DNA of 64,000 nt from Nostoc sp. JL34 (GCF_017114945.1 NZ_JABXKQ010000044.1:124001-188000); one strand, 5' to 3'; shown: positions 1 through 10,403, counted from the first letter of the stretch. Made by a program: numbers and translations. The notes: generated by a model not told the origin, from the letters alone.

Positions 1-285
1 GAGTTTGCACATGGGTGGGATGTGAAACAAGGTCTTCCCAAATAATTTGACATCACGCTCAAAGGGGCACTGAGATGGAATCAGTTTACACAAACGGTGA
101 GCTAGTTGGCGATCGCGGACTTGAATGTTTTCTACTCGCTGCCGTAGGGGTTGGAGAATATCCCAGTAAGGCTTGGAAGGAGAATGGTTTAGCTGGGTTG
201 CTTTATGGTCAGTAGTCTCTGCTTGATTGATTGATACCCAGCTAGCCAGAAAAATCTTTTTGGTGGTATTGTCGAATACCTTCAT
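1..285 (-). CDS. Mo-dependent nitrogenase C-terminus family protein (partial, 3' end off window)
   Basis: The minus strand is open from an ATG at 285 to the window edge (95 codons, no stop). The translation has the block QCPFERDVKLFGKTLFHIPP followed by MCKL, and before it a segment on the pattern QVRDRQLAHRLCKLIP. From memory this matches the small cyanobacterial family annotated as Mo-dependent nitrogenase C-terminal domain (PF06967), common in nitrogen-fixing filamentous strains. These stand-alone proteins are not nitrogenase subunits and their role is unknown. The rest of the C-terminal domain lies outside the window. The family call is recognition, not a search result. Confidence 0.7.
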   Translation of the reverse strand, partial: MKVFDNTTKKIFLASWVSINQAETTDHKATQLNHSPSKPYWDILQPLRQRVENIQVRDRQLAHRLCKLIPSQCPFERDVKLFGKTLFHIPPMCKL

Positions 286-793
286 GGTTAACCCTCTGTG
301 TTATTGAGGCTATTCACCTTTTTGATGAATATATACAACGTGGCAACGAACTTTCCCGGAAAAATCGCGTTCTGACTGCGATATAATGTAATACCTGATT
401 AGCCACTTAAGTCAGAACCTAATTTATTACTACGTCAAGTTAATCGCAATTTTCTGGGGATCGGTAGTGTAATATTACGATCTTGTTCATAACTTGACAC
501 AGTTTAAATTTTAATAAAGACATCCATCATTGGATAGGTTTTAGTGTAACATTTACAGAACTTAATATAAGGTCTTTCGGAAAGTATTTTTGCTAAGTAA
601 AAACATCAGTAATATCCTAGAAGGCATTTTTCCTTTCCGTGTTCCCACTTTCTCACATAAGTGTGTCTTGTTCATCGCTGGCTGAATGCCTTAGCAGTAG
701 TGATTTTTGATCGATTAGCATCGATTGCATTTCACAAAACTTAGGTTTGCGGTGGCAATTTGAGAGTGATATAGTCTGAAGCGTTAACATCAG
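286..793. other. intergenic stretch, nothing recognised
   Basis: About 500 bases, AT-rich, between the start of the edge gene and the next plus-strand gene. I see no tRNA, no repeat array and no convincing ORF. A minus-strand open frame over 653-994 overlaps the start of the plus-strand gene and looks like a shadow. Confidence 0.5.
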
Positions 794-805
794 ATGAGCT
801 TGCTT

Positions 806-1432
806 ATGGGTGTTTCTGTACTCTACAGCGCAATTCCTCCTGACAGTCTGCTGTACGCACGCCTTCAGAGTCAAAAGGCACTCAGCATCCTTGTAGTTTC
901 TCTTTTCCCCTATGGCTGCGGTATTTTCCGCTTTTTTGAGATTGAGCCTGAAGAGATTAATGAAATCCTTGAAGATGTTATTGAAACACACCAAGAGACT
1001 TTTGGATCTGAACTAGAAGCAGATCGGGTAATCGCACAATTCCGGTCTGAGTTAAGGCTTACTCGTCAAGCCTATCCAGGGATTGAAGATAGAAGAACAT
1101 CACTAGAAAAATCATCTGTTGAAATCGAGAAACGATTGTCGCAAGAGCTATCGAGAAGAAAGTTTGCGAATGCCCATAAGATTGTTGAAAAGCTCATGTT
1201 CGGAGATCAAACTCTTGCTCCAACTCTGTTGTCAGCAGATGAGTCATTGGGACTTATATCCCGTGAGCTAGTCAGTGAAGGAGCAGGCATTTTGCGACAG
1301 ATCGATCCTGAAACACTGTTTGCAAGAGATGAAGGTCGAGAAAGATGGTATCTTGACCACTTTGAGCGGTGGAGAGATTTGTATCTTTCAGCAGCCGAGA
1401 AAAATGAGGAGATATTGGTTGGAGTTGCTTGA
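806..1432 (+). CDS. hypothetical protein (possibly DUF1877-like)
   Basis: A soluble protein of about 208 residues that begins MGVSVLYSAIPPDSLLYARL and ends with an acidic stretch (EKNEEILVGVA). An in-frame ATG four codons upstream (794) is possible. I prefer 806 because MGVSVLYSAIPP reads as the natural start of such a protein; neither ATG has a clear ribosome-binding site. There are no signal peptide or membrane segments. The general layout (hydrophobic N-terminal strands, long charged helices, repeated acidic ends) recalls YfbM/DUF1877 proteins of unknown function, but this is tentative. It converges on the RNase J gene with a shared hairpin between them. Confidence 0.6.
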   Translation: MGVSVLYSAIPPDSLLYARLQSQKALSILVVSLFPYGCGIFRFFEIEPEEINEILEDVIETHQETFGSELEADRVIAQFRSELRLTRQAYPGIEDRRTSLEKSSVEIEKRLSQELSRRKFANAHKIVEKLMFGDQTLAPTLLSADESLGLISRELVSEGAGILRQIDPETLFARDEGRERWYLDHFERWRDLYLSAAEKNEEILVGVA

Positions 1433-1546
1433 GGCGAGAGCAACCTAACAAGTTAGATCGCCTCCAATAACTATAGATAATTTCTATACCCATGATAAAA
1501 GAAAGCGCAAAGACGTTCAGAAAAATTCTGTGCCTTTGCTTTCATT

Positions 1547-1581
1547 GAAGTTTGAGCGGTGAAAACCACTGCTCAAACTTC
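1547..1581. terminator. bidirectional hairpin terminator
   Basis: An 11-bp perfect stem (GAAGTTTGAGC pairing with GCTCAAACTTC), extended by GGTG/CCAC around an AAAA loop. It lies between the convergent genes ending at 1432 and 1612 and would serve both. Confidence 0.7.
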
Positions 1582-1611
1582 TATCTGTATGAAATTTTTA
1601 CCTTAAATTCT

Positions 1612-3381
1612 CTATGATGCTACCTGAGCAGCAGTCCGAGTCCGCCGTCTTCTCCCATCGGCAACTTTTACAGGTGGCTCATCAGGGATTTGCATCAATA
1701 AAGTCACAGATGGCTGACATTGCAATTCCCGACGGATGGAACGTTGCAATTCTCGTTCTAAAGTTCCTTGCAATCCACCCCAGTCTATATCTGCTGCTTC
1801 ACCACCAGGAGCAAATTCTGTCCAGCGCACAGTGAGGATTTCTTCAATGCGTTGTTTTACCCAAGTTTGTAACAGCGATCGCTCTACACTTGTCACTACA
1901 CCCCGTAGGTGAATTTCTGGTTTTGCCAACAGTTTACCATTCCAATCAATGGCAGCTGCGATCGTGATAATGCCTTCTGAAGCCATACGTTGCCGTTCTT
2001 GCAGCACTTTGGCACTTACCATGCCCGAACTAGTAGTATCCACCAATTCAATACCAGATGGTACTTTACCAGCGACGCGAATAGCATCTTCAGTCAGTTC
2101 GACAATATCACCATTCTGAATAATGATCATGTTTTCTGCAGGAATGCCCATACTCTGAGCCGTTTCTGCGTGCTTCACCAGCATCCGATGTTCGCCGTGG
2201 AATGGCACAAAGAATTTGGGTCGAGTTAAGGCAATCATCAGCTTTTGTTCTTCCTGACAGCCGTGACCGGAGACGTGAATCCCTTTATCGCGCCCATAGA
2301 CCACTTTCGCACCTTGAATCATCAATTTATCAATGGTGTTGACTACTGCGATCGTATTTCCGGGAATTGGGTTAGCAGAGAATACTACCGTATCTCCTTG
2401 GCGGATTTTAATGTGAGGATGTTCTTTGTTAGCAATGCGGGTCATTGCTGCCATCAATTCACCCTGAGAACCTGTAGTTAAAACCAGTACTCTCTCATCG
2501 GGTAGATTGCGGACTGCGTGCAATGGTTGCAGCAAATTATCTTCACATTTGATGTAACCTAAATTGCGGGCATGAGCAATCAAGTTCAGCATCGAACGCC
2601 CGACAACCGTCACTACACGGTTCTGCTTCTTGGCGATATCCAAAATCATGTTGATGCGATGGACACTAGAAGCAAAGGTAGTGACAAATAATCGCCCTGG
2701 AGCTTGACTAAATACTCTCTCCAGATTGGGATAAACTGAACGTTCCGAAGGTGTAAATCCTGGCACTTCTGCGTTAGTGGAATCACTCAGTAAACAAAGA
2801 ACACCTTTTTCCCCATGTTCTGCTAGGCGTTGCAAGTCAAACTTTTCACCATCCACTGGGGTATGGTCAATTTTAAAATCCCCTGTGTGAATGACTACAC
2901 CCAGGGGAGTATGAATAGCAACAGTGAAACTATCAGCGATTGAGTGGGTGTTGCGGATATATTCAACTAAAAAGTTTTTGCCAATCCGCACCACATCACG
3001 TGGTAGAACTGTTCTAATTTCTGTGCGATCGCGGACTCCTGCTTCTTCCAATTTACCTTCTAGCATTGCCATTGCTAGTCTGGGCCCATAAATCACCGGA
3101 ATATCAAATTGCTTGAGATGAAAAGCAATCCCGCCAATATGGTCTTCATGACCATGAGTAACGATCATCCCTTTAATTTTGTGGCGATTTTCCCGTAGAT
3201 AGGTCGTATCTGGCAGAACAATATTGACTCCATGCATCGCCTCTGTGGGAAAAGCCAATCCTGCGTCTAACAAGATAATTTCATCGTCATACTCAAAAAG
3301 ACAGGTATTTTTACCAATTTCATGCAAACCGCCCAAAGGAATAATTTTCAAGGCGGAATTATTAGCTTCGTTTTTAGCCAT
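1612..3381 (-). CDS. rnj: ribonuclease J
   Basis: A 589-residue metallo-beta-lactamase/beta-CASP ribonuclease. The zinc-binding motif HGHEDHIGG is at residues 76-84, preceded by the typical opening (IIPLGGLHEIGKN, residues 13-25) and the DAGLAFP strand around residue 39. Later family blocks include HTGDFKID, SDSTNAEVPG and the beta-CASP segment VSGHGCQEEQ. RNase J does 5'-3' exonucleolytic and endonucleolytic RNA processing and turnover in the cytoplasm. The C-terminal extension is basic and ends in an Arg/Thr-rich tail (DGRRRRTRTAAQ). It is the last gene of the asd-dapA-rnj minus-strand series, with a 276-base gap after dapA, so it may have its own promoter. Confidence 0.95.
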   Translation of the reverse strand: MAKNEANNSALKIIPLGGLHEIGKNTCLFEYDDEIILLDAGLAFPTEAMHGVNIVLPDTTYLRENRHKIKGMIVTHGHEDHIGGIAFHLKQFDIPVIYGPRLAMAMLEGKLEEAGVRDRTEIRTVLPRDVVRIGKNFLVEYIRNTHSIADSFTVAIHTPLGVVIHTGDFKIDHTPVDGEKFDLQRLAEHGEKGVLCLLSDSTNAEVPGFTPSERSVYPNLERVFSQAPGRLFVTTFASSVHRINMILDIAKKQNRVVTVVGRSMLNLIAHARNLGYIKCEDNLLQPLHAVRNLPDERVLVLTTGSQGELMAAMTRIANKEHPHIKIRQGDTVVFSANPIPGNTIAVVNTIDKLMIQGAKVVYGRDKGIHVSGHGCQEEQKLMIALTRPKFFVPFHGEHRMLVKHAETAQSMGIPAENMIIIQNGDIVELTEDAIRVAGKVPSGIELVDTTSSGMVSAKVLQERQRMASEGIITIAAAIDWNGKLLAKPEIHLRGVVTSVERSLLQTWVKQRIEEILTVRWTEFAPGGEAADIDWGGLQGTLERELQRSIRRELQCQPSVTLLMQIPDEPPVKVADGRRRRTRTAAQVAS

Positions 3382-3657
3382 TTTCTCCTTAGATTGTTAC
3401 TTGTGGTTAATTAAGTTGATAGTTAACGAACTTGCATTTAAGACATCATCTGTCTCTTAAGTCAGTCTGAAAGCAATCAAGTTTTAATTGAAGATTTCAA
3501 TTTTTTATTCAATAAAATCGACTGTATACTCAAGGATTCATAGTATATCTATCAGTCCTAGCACAGGTTTTTAAATTGCAACTTATGAACAATTATGATC
3601 ATTGTTTATATGTATCTTTGGTAAGGAGTAGATTACCAACGCTTAACTAGCTGGTGG

Positions 3658-4542
3658 CTAGATTAAACTAAGTTCTTTTAGAACCGCTTCTAACTTTTGA
3701 CTGACTTCTAAATCAGCTTCACATAGCGGCGGACGAGTTGAACCAACCTCCCAACCTTGAAGTTTCAGTGCTTTTTTCACTGGAATGGGATTTGAAGTGA
3801 GAAATAGAGCTTTAAACAACGGGAAGAGTTGGAGATGAATGTCGCTTGCTACCTCAATTTTACCCGCGTTAAAAGCTTGGATCATCTGCTGTAGTTGGTT
3901 TCCTACCAGATGAGAAGCCACACTTACCACACCCTTTGCCCCGATCGCTAACAAGGGCAAAGTCATGTAATCATCACCAGAATAGATGTGGAATTCTTTT
4001 GGTGTCAAGCGACGAATTTCGCTTGCCTGATCTATATTACCAGTGGATTCTTTAATCCCGACAATATTGCTAACTTCAGCTAACCGGGCAACTGTTTCTG
4101 GCTGAAGGTTTTGTCCGGTACGACCGGGGACATTATATAACAACAATGGTAGGTCGGGACAGGCTAGTGCTATCGCCTTAAAATGCGCTTCCAATCCCGC
4201 CTGTGGCGGTTTGTTGTAATAAGGAACAACTTGTAAGGAACCATGTACTCCTATTTTAGACGCTTTTTGGGTGGCTGCGATCGCTTCTTTAGTGGAATTT
4301 GATCCACAACCTGCGATTACCTTGGCTTTTCCGGCCACGGACTGCAATACCTCGACAAACAACTGGTATTCTTCATCCCAACTTAGTGTTGGGGATTCTC
4401 CTGTTGTGCCGCACATCACCAATGTATCTGTACCGTTGTTAGCTAGATGCGCCGCCAGTTTTGCCGCTACATCGTAGTTGACACTACCATCTGCTTTAAA
4501 CGGCGTAATCATAGCGGTTAAAACATTGCCAAAATCTCCCAC
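3658..4542 (-). CDS. dapA: 4-hydroxy-tetrahydrodipicolinate synthase
   Basis: A 294-residue TIM-barrel enzyme that condenses aspartate semialdehyde with pyruvate, the first committed step towards lysine and diaminopimelate. The Schiff-base lysine is K164 in GIKESTGN. The catalytic Thr pair is in CGTTGES (residues 44-50), and the active-site Tyr is Y136 in [13 protein letters not shown]. Length is normal for the family. It lies downstream of asd on the same strand (135-base gap filled by heptamer repeats), so substrate supply and use are encoded side by side. Confidence 0.96.
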   Translation of the reverse strand: MGDFGNVLTAMITPFKADGSVNYDVAAKLAAHLANNGTDTLVMCGTTGESPTLSWDEEYQLFVEVLQSVAGKAKVIAGCGSNSTKEAIAATQKASKIGVHGSLQVVPYYNKPPQAGLEAHFKAIALACPDLPLLLYNVPGRTGQNLQPETVARLAEVSNIVGIKESTGNIDQASEIRRLTPKEFHIYSGDDYMTLPLLAIGAKGVVSVASHLVGNQLQQMIQAFNAGKIEVASDIHLQLFPLFKALFLTSNPIPVKKALKLQGWEVGSTRPPLCEADLEVSQKLEAVLKELSLI

Positions 4543-4623
4543 CCTTTTTCACTCCTGATTACCCATGTTTTTGTATCTTGGTGGTTTTCTATTGTAATAA
4601 CCTATCTGCAAATTGCTTTCAAG

Positions 4624-4697
4624 TGTCATTTTTGTCATTAGTCATTTGTTCTTTGTCACTTTCCCAATGACCAATGACTAATGACTAATAGCTAATG
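4624..4697. repeat. STRR heptamer repeat array (TCATTAG/TCATTGG type)
   Basis: Tandem and inverted variants of GTCATTAG / CCAATGA / CTAATGA fill the gap between asd and dapA. The array runs into the asd coding region: the last codons and the stop of asd (…LAISH-stop, 4678-4695) are made of repeat units. Confidence 0.75.
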
Positions 4698-5715
4698 GTT
4701 TGAGTAGATTTTTCTCTACCAACAATTCAGCGATTTGTACTGCATTTAATGCTGCGCCTTTGCGGATTTGGTCGCCACACAACCATAATTCCAAGCCACA
4801 AGGATGAGAAATATCCTGACGAATTCTTCCCACTAGAACTTCATCTTGACCTGTTGCTTCAATGGGCATCGGAAAATGATTAGTTCCCCAATCTTCGACC
4901 AATTTTACTCCAGGGGAGGAATTTAAAATTTCTTTGGCTTCCTTCGCACTAAAGGGAGTCTCAAATTCTAAATTAATGGCTTCTGAGTGAGCGCGGAGTA
5001 CGGGAACCCGTATACAGGTCGCAGTGATTCTGATTTGCTGCGTACCAAATATTTTTCGGGTTTCGTTGACCATTTTCATTTCTTCCTCACAATAACCCAA
5101 ATCGTTTAATGGGGAGTTATGCGGGAATAAATTAAATGCCAATGGGTAAGGCAATATTTCGGCAATCGGTGGCTGTCCTTGTAGTATAGCGCTTGTTTGG
5201 GTTTTGACTTCTGCCATCGCTCTGGCACCCGCACCACTAGCAGATTGGTAGGTTGCAGCGACAATGCGTTGCACTGGTTTAACTTTATGCAATGGCCAGA
5301 CTGCCACAGCCATTAAAATCGTTGTACAGTTGGGGTTAGCAATAATGCCTTGGTGATGTGCTGCGGCTTGGGGATTCACCTCTGGCACTACTAAGGGAAC
5401 TTCTGGGTTCATCCGAAAGGCACTGGAATTGTCAATTACTACTGCGCCTTTTTCAACGGCAACTGCTGCCCAAGTTTTGGATGTGGAACCACCTGCACTA
5501 GCCAGTACTATATCGACATTTTCAAAGGCGCGATCGCTCACGGCCTCTATTGGTATATTTTCCCCTTTAAATTGTAGTGATCGCCCGACACTCCGCTCTG
5601 ATGCTAATAATTTCAAGTCAGCAACCGGAAAATTACGACTTTCTAATAATTCCAGTAACTCTGTGCCGACTGCACCAGTTGCTCCCAAAATAGCTAAACG
5701 ATAGGATTTCGACAA
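4678..5715 (-). CDS. asd: aspartate-semialdehyde dehydrogenase
   Basis: A 345-residue NADPH-dependent enzyme that reduces aspartyl phosphate to aspartate semialdehyde for lysine, threonine and methionine synthesis. The N-terminal Rossmann motif is GATGAVGTELLELL (residues 11-24). The catalytic cysteine is C130 in ANPNCTTI. The substrate-binding block RVPVLRAHSEA follows in the C-terminal half. The first gene of the asd-dapA-rnj series. The 3' end is unusual: the final five residues and the stop codon come from a heptamer repeat array, suggesting that the repeat replaced the original C-terminus. Confidence 0.95.
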   Translation of the reverse strand: MSKSYRLAILGATGAVGTELLELLESRNFPVADLKLLASERSVGRSLQFKGENIPIEAVSDRAFENVDIVLASAGGSTSKTWAAVAVEKGAVVIDNSSAFRMNPEVPLVVPEVNPQAAAHHQGIIANPNCTTILMAVAVWPLHKVKPVQRIVAATYQSASGAGARAMAEVKTQTSAILQGQPPIAEILPYPLAFNLFPHNSPLNDLGYCEEEMKMVNETRKIFGTQQIRITATCIRVPVLRAHSEAINLEFETPFSAKEAKEILNSSPGVKLVEDWGTNHFPMPIEATGQDEVLVGRIRQDISHPCGLELWLCGDQIRKGAALNAVQIAELLVEKNLLKPLAISH

Positions 5716-6528
5716 ACTTCCTTCCTCCTTTAAGATATTTATTTGCGATTTTTTAGAATTATTGACAATTTACTTATATATAAATAGCGATCGCAGTCTG
5801 GAAATACATTTTTAATAGGGTTAGATTTTCTCTAATTTAGTCTATCCTTTATATATCTAATACATATTTTTTTGGTTGTTTAGTAAGTTAAGTGATGTTG
5901 CATTTTAAAACAATAGTGATGTATTGTTTCTTCTATCTTTTAACTATATATTATACAATAAACCACCATTTAGCAGAAAAATGTAGATATCTGCACTTAG
6001 GCGTTTAACAGGCATACTACCTGTAAAGAAACAGATGTATTAGCTGCAAAGTTTCTTCCCAAGATGATGAATATACTAGAATCTAAATGCATAAAGCTAG
6101 CACAACGCAAAACTGAGCTATGCGGTTAAGTAACAGATGCGCTCTCATACCACACACAACTTAATAATAGCTAGATAATAGCTAGACTCAATACTATAAC
6201 TTTAATTTGGGGGTACTAACCACTCTTTGAGAACCAGGATATCACGGCGTTAGCCCACTGAAAAATTAATTCCTAAGTTTTAGAGTGAGTGGGGAGTGAA
6301 GAAGGGAATAGGGTACAGATTATTCACTATCAGCTCTCCCCTAATCCCAATACCCATTGCCCGATTAACCAAATTGTTATGAAGGTAAAATGTCAAGTCC
6401 TTGATAATTGGCAGTAAACTGGATGTTTGCCCCAGGACAAACATCCATCCTTGGATGTCACAAGACCTTTTGGCAAACTCCCATTGCCCCTAAGAGACAC
6501 CAAGCCATAAACGCAAACAATTATTTTA
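5716..6528. other. long AT-rich intergenic region upstream of asd and tig
   Basis: About 810 bases between the divergent asd and tig genes, so it should hold both promoters. It contains one HIP1 octamer near 5788, a short tandem repeat (TAATAGCTAGA twice, near 6165-6190) and the hairpin listed at 6420-6447. I see no ORF or RNA gene that I can support. Confidence 0.5.
6420..6447. promoter_or_regulatory. perfect 10-bp inverted repeat in the tig leader region
   Basis: TGGATGTTTG and CAAACATCCA form a perfect stem around an 8-base loop, about 110 bases upstream of the probable tig -35 box. It could be a terminator of an unseen transcript or a protein-binding palindrome; no U-run follows. Confidence 0.4.
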
Positions 6529-6557
6529 TTGCGTCTTGTGTGTACTCGGAGTATAAA
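6529..6557 (+). promoter_or_regulatory. sigma70-type promoter of tig-clpP-clpX
   Basis: TTGCGT at 6529-6534, a 17-base spacer and TATAAA at 6552-6557, 24 bases before the tig ATG. Spacing and boxes fit a SigA promoter with a very short leader. Confidence 0.6.
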
Positions 6558-6581
6558 ATACCAGAAAACTAGAGACGAAGC

Positions 6582-8015
6582 ATGAAAGTCACGCAGGAAA
6601 AACTTCCCGCCAGCCAAATTGGCCTGGAAATAGAGATTACGCCGGAAATTACCAAGCAAACTTACGAACAGGTCATTAAAAACTTAGCGAGTACTGCCAA
6701 TATTCCTGGGTTTCGTAAAGGCAAGGTGCCTCGGCCGATATTACTACAACGGCTGGGTACAACTCGAATCAAGGCAGCGGCGCTGGAAGAACTAATTCAA
6801 GATGGCATTGAGCAAGCAGTCAAACAAGAAGCCATTCCAGCAATTGGTCAGCCGCAATTGCGCTCCTCTTTTGAGGATTTGATTAATAATTATGAACCTG
6901 GAAAACCCCTGACGATTTCGGCTGCTGTCGATGTAGAACCAGAAGTGAATCTAGTGCAGTACACTGATTTGCAAGCCAAGGCCGAAGAAGTTAAGTTCGA
7001 TCCAGAGCGAGTGGAGAACACGCTGGATAAAGAACGTCAAGAATTGGCGACATTGATTCCTGTGGAAGGACGTGCAGCCCAAATCGGCGATATTGCCGTA
7101 GTCGATTTTAAAGGTTCATTCGCCAGAGTTGAGGGCGAGGATGAAACAGCCGAACTAGAACCGATTCCCGGAGCCGAAGCAACTGATTTTCAGGTTGAGT
7201 TGCAGGAAGATAAATTTATTCCAGGCTTTATTTCGGGAATAGTAGGGATGAATCCGGAAGAAACTAGAGAAATTGCGGCGCAGTTCCCAGATCCTTATGC
7301 TAATGAAGAATTAGCTGGAAAAGCGGCAAATTTCACTGTGACGCTCAAAGAAATCAAAGAAAAGGAACTACCAGAAATAAATGACGATTTCGCCCAGGAA
7401 ATCAGCGATTTTGAAACCTTAGAGGAGTTACGCGCTTCTTTGGTAGAGCGATATCAAAAAGAGGCGGATGACAAAACAAAAACTAATAAACAGGAAGCCT
7501 TGTTAACAGAAGTGCTCAAGCACGTAGAAGTTGACTTACCAGCAACTTTGATTGAGCAAGAAGTGGATGCAATGCTAACGCAAACAGCAATGCGGCTGTC
7601 TCAGCAGGGATTGGATGTGAGAAAGCTGTTTACTCAAGATATTATTCCTCAATTGCGGGAGCGATCGCGTACTGAGGCCATTGAACGCATCAAACGTTCC
7701 TTATCCTTGCGGGAAATCGGCAAACGCGAATCTATCGAGGTAACACCAGAAGAAATCGCAGCCAGAGTCACAGAACTTTTACAAGAGTACCCGGAGGAAA
7801 AGGACGTTGATGAAGATAAACTGCGGTCAATCGTGGAAAACGAACTGTTAACCGAAAAAATCATTGATTGGCTCTTAGAACATTCCTCAGTTGAACTTGT
7901 ACCCGAAGGTTCTTTGAGTCCCGCAGAAGAAACGGAAGACACAGAATCTGATGCTGATGCACTTCAGACAGAGGAAGAAAACAGCGAAACTTCTACAGAA
8001 GTTACAGAAGGATAA
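6582..8015 (+). CDS. tig: trigger factor chaperone
   Basis: A 477-residue ribosome-associated chaperone and prolyl isomerase. The ribosome-docking signature GFRKGKVP is at residues 43-50. The FKBP-type isomerase domain begins near residue 165 (GDIAVVDFKGSF) and runs to about 250. The long helical C-terminal domain follows. The tail is very acidic (EETEDTESDADALQ onward), longer than in E. coli, as in other cyanobacteria. It heads the tig-clpP-clpX cluster, pairing nascent-chain folding with degradation. Confidence 0.96.
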   Translation: MKVTQEKLPASQIGLEIEITPEITKQTYEQVIKNLASTANIPGFRKGKVPRPILLQRLGTTRIKAAALEELIQDGIEQAVKQEAIPAIGQPQLRSSFEDLINNYEPGKPLTISAAVDVEPEVNLVQYTDLQAKAEEVKFDPERVENTLDKERQELATLIPVEGRAAQIGDIAVVDFKGSFARVEGEDETAELEPIPGAEATDFQVELQEDKFIPGFISGIVGMNPEETREIAAQFPDPYANEELAGKAANFTVTLKEIKEKELPEINDDFAQEISDFETLEELRASLVERYQKEADDKTKTNKQEALLTEVLKHVEVDLPATLIEQEVDAMLTQTAMRLSQQGLDVRKLFTQDIIPQLRERSRTEAIERIKRSLSLREIGKRESIEVTPEEIAARVTELLQEYPEEKDVDEDKLRSIVENELLTEKIIDWLLEHSSVELVPEGSLSPAEETEDTESDADALQTEEENSETSTEVTEG

Positions 8016-8037
8016 TAAAAAATCCCACAACCATGAG

Positions 8038-8068
8038 TTCACCAGTTCTGAGTTAAAGTACTGGTGAA
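8038..8068. promoter_or_regulatory. hairpin between tig and clpP
   Basis: A 9-bp perfect stem (TTCACCAGT / ACTGGTGAA) with a 13-base loop starts 22 bases after the tig stop. There is no U-run, so it may be a partial terminator or a processing site separating tig from clpPX expression. Confidence 0.45.
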
Positions 8069-8110
8069 ATGGGTAAGGTAAGGGAGATGAGGAAGTAAAG
8101 GGAAAAATAA

Positions 8111-8140
8111 CCAATGCCCCATGCCCCATGCCCAATGCCC
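8111..8140 (+). repeat. STRR heptamer array (ATGCCCC type)
   Basis: Four near-perfect tandem copies of the heptamer CCAATGC/CCCATGC in the tig-clpP gap. A common class of short repeat in filamentous cyanobacteria. Confidence 0.7.
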
Positions 8141-8354
8141 TATAACTCAGGGATGAAGTCAAAATAATTAAAGAATTAATGAATTTTCGGCAAATAGTGA
8201 CACCTGTTATCACTTGAGCTTGATACTGTGTTACACGAGAGGAAATTATATGAGGCATAATGGTTAACACGTAGCTTATAAAAATTCCATTCGTTGAAAA
8301 GGCAGCATCCGCTGCTGAAACATTTGTCCTAAATAATCGTCAAAGAAAGCTTGT

Positions 8355-9053
8355 ATGCTTGAATCGCAGTCGGGAAATTCCCCAATCAGCAACTTAAGTC
8401 GAATAAACATTAACTCCCAGTTGAGCAGCCCTAGCAACATCGTGCCGATGGTGATAGAGCAATCTGGTATGGGAGAAAGAGCTTTCGACATCTACTCCCG
8501 CCTGCTGCGAGAGCGGATTATCTTTTTAGGAACGCCAATAGACGATGCCGTAGCCAACTCAATTGTGGCTCAGTTGTTATTCCTAGACGCCGAAGACTCA
8601 GAAAAAGACATCCAACTGTATGTTAATTCTCCTGGCGGCTCCGTCTACGCAGGGATGGCAATCTATGATACAATACAGCAAATTCGCCCTGATGTTGTTA
8701 CCATCTGTTTTGGATTAGCCGCGAGCATGGGGGCATTTTTGTTGACAGCAGGAGCTGCCGGTAAGCGAATGTCTCTGCCCGACTCCCGGATTATGATTCA
8801 CCAACCACTTGGTGGCGCTCAAGGTCAAGCCATTGACATTGAAATTCAAGCCAGAGAAATTCTTTACGTTAAGGCTAAGTTGAATCAGTTAATGGCTCAC
8901 CATACTGGTCAACCCTTAGAAAGACTTGAAGCAGATACTGAGCGCGACTTTTTTATGTCGGCTGAAGAGGCAAAAAACTACGGTTTGATTGATCAGGTCA
9001 TTTCCAGGCAAAATCTTCCCGTAGCAGGGGAAAACGTCACCATTCTGAAATAA
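8355..9053 (+). CDS. clpP: ATP-dependent Clp protease proteolytic subunit
   Basis: A 232-residue serine protease subunit that forms the ClpXP barrel with the product of the next gene. The catalytic triad is S124 (GLAASMGAF), H149 (IMIHQPLGG) and D198 (TERDFFM), numbered from the ATG at 8355. The first 31 residues are a Ser/Asn-rich extension. An internal start at 8448 ([13 protein letters not shown]) would give a more standard N-terminus, and the extension may be a propeptide that is removed. ClpX follows after only nine bases. Cyanobacteria have several clpP genes, and this one is the tig/clpX-linked copy. Confidence 0.95.
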   Translation: MLESQSGNSPISNLSRININSQLSSPSNIVPMVIEQSGMGERAFDIYSRLLRERIIFLGTPIDDAVANSIVAQLLFLDAEDSEKDIQLYVNSPGGSVYAGMAIYDTIQQIRPDVVTICFGLAASMGAFLLTAGAAGKRMSLPDSRIMIHQPLGGAQGQAIDIEIQAREILYVKAKLNQLMAHHTGQPLERLEADTERDFFMSAEEAKNYGLIDQVISRQNLPVAGENVTILK

Positions 9054-9062
9054 GAGGCTGGT

Positions 9063-10403
9063 ATGTCTAAGTACGACTCCCATTTAAAATGTTCATTTTG
9101 TGGCAAGTCTCAAGAGCAGGTGCGTAAATTAATCGCAGGGCCGGGAGTCTACATCTGCGATGAATGCGTTGACTTGTGTAATGAAATACTAGACGAGGAG
9201 TTACTCGATACTAATGGTGCGGCAGCACAACCAGCACCAAGAGCAGAGCCACCTGAAAAACGGCGTACTCATTCTGCTAGTATTTCGTTTAATCAAATAC
9301 CCAAGCCAAGAGAGATTAAAAAGTATCTAGACGAACACGTCATTGGTCAAGACGAAGCGAAGAAAGTTCTGTCAGTCGCTGTTTACAATCACTACAAGCG
9401 GCTGGCAGTCATTCAATCTAAGGCCAGTGGCAAACCTGGGTCAGATGATGCCATAGAACTGCAAAAGTCCAACATCTTGTTAATTGGCCCGACTGGTTGC
9501 GGTAAAACTCTCTTAGCGCAAACTCTAGCGAAAATCTTGGATGTACCTTTTGCTGTCGCCGATGCGACGACGCTAACGGAAGCAGGGTATGTGGGAGAAG
9601 ATGTGGAAAATATCTTGCTGCGACTGTTGCAGGTGGCAGATTTGGATATAGAGGAAGCGCAACGAGGAATTATTTACATTGACGAAATTGACAAAATTGC
9701 TCGTAAGAGCGAGAACACGTCAATTACCCGTGATGTTTCTGGCGAAGGCGTGCAGCAAGCCTTGCTGAAAATGTTAGAGGGAACGATCGCTAATGTACCA
9801 CCTCAAGGAGGGCGCAAGCATCCTTATCAAGACTGCATCCAGATTGATACAAGTAATATTTTGTTCGTCTGTGGTGGTGCTTTCGTAGGCTTAGACAAGA
9901 TTGTAGATCAGAGAGTTGGCAAAAAAGCAATCGGCTTTGTGCAACCGGGAGAAGGCCAATCGAAGGAGAAACGAGCAGCAGACACTCTTCGCCATCTAGA
10001 ACCGGATGATTTAGTAAAATTTGGCCTGATTCCAGAGTTTATTGGGCGGATGCCAATGGTAGCAGTAGTAGATCCGCTAGATGAAGAAGCGTTGATGGCG
10101 ATTCTTACTCAACCACGCAGCGCCTTAGTGAAGCAGTACCAAAAGCTGCTGAAGATGGATAATGTCCAATTAGATTTTAAAGCAGATGCTTTGCGAGCGA
10201 TCGCTCAAGAAGCTTACCGCCGTAAAACTGGTGCAAGAGCATTACGTGGTATTGTCGAAGAATTGATGTTGGATGTAATGTATGAGTTACCATCCCGTAA
10301 GGATGTGACACGCTGTACAGTTACAAGGGAAATGGTTGAGAAGCGATCGACTGCTGAACTGATAATACATCCGTCTTCATTACCGAAGCCGGAATCTGCT
10401 TAA
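9063..10403 (+). CDS. clpX: ATP-dependent Clp protease ATPase subunit ClpX
   Basis: A 446-residue AAA+ unfoldase. The N-terminal zinc-binding domain has C10, C13, C32 and C35. The Walker A motif is GPTGCGKT at residues 142-149, with a Walker B ([11 protein letters not shown]) about 60 residues later and the pore-type segment GYVGEDV. The conserved IGF loop that docks on ClpP is visible (KAIGFVQPG). It unfolds tagged substrates and feeds them to ClpP, whose gene lies nine bases upstream. Confidence 0.97.
   Translation: MSKYDSHLKCSFCGKSQEQVRKLIAGPGVYICDECVDLCNEILDEELLDTNGAAAQPAPRAEPPEKRRTHSASISFNQIPKPREIKKYLDEHVIGQDEAKKVLSVAVYNHYKRLAVIQSKASGKPGSDDAIELQKSNILLIGPTGCGKTLLAQTLAKILDVPFAVADATTLTEAGYVGEDVENILLRLLQVADLDIEEAQRGIIYIDEIDKIARKSENTSITRDVSGEGVQQALLKMLEGTIANVPPQGGRKHPYQDCIQIDTSNILFVCGGAFVGLDKIVDQRVGKKAIGFVQPGEGQSKEKRAADTLRHLEPDDLVKFGLIPEFIGRMPMVAVVDPLDEEALMAILTQPRSALVKQYQKLLKMDNVQLDFKADALRAIAQEAYRRKTGARALRGIVEELMLDVMYELPSRKDVTRCTVTREMVEKRSTAELIIHPSSLPKPESA

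Noticed and set aside
1..285. True nitrogenase structural gene
   Set aside because: The visible part matches the small stand-alone C-terminus family, not NifD, NifK or NifH.
653..994. 113-codon minus-strand frame overlapping the first plus-strand gene
   Set aside because: Low-quality composition and overlap with a better-supported gene.
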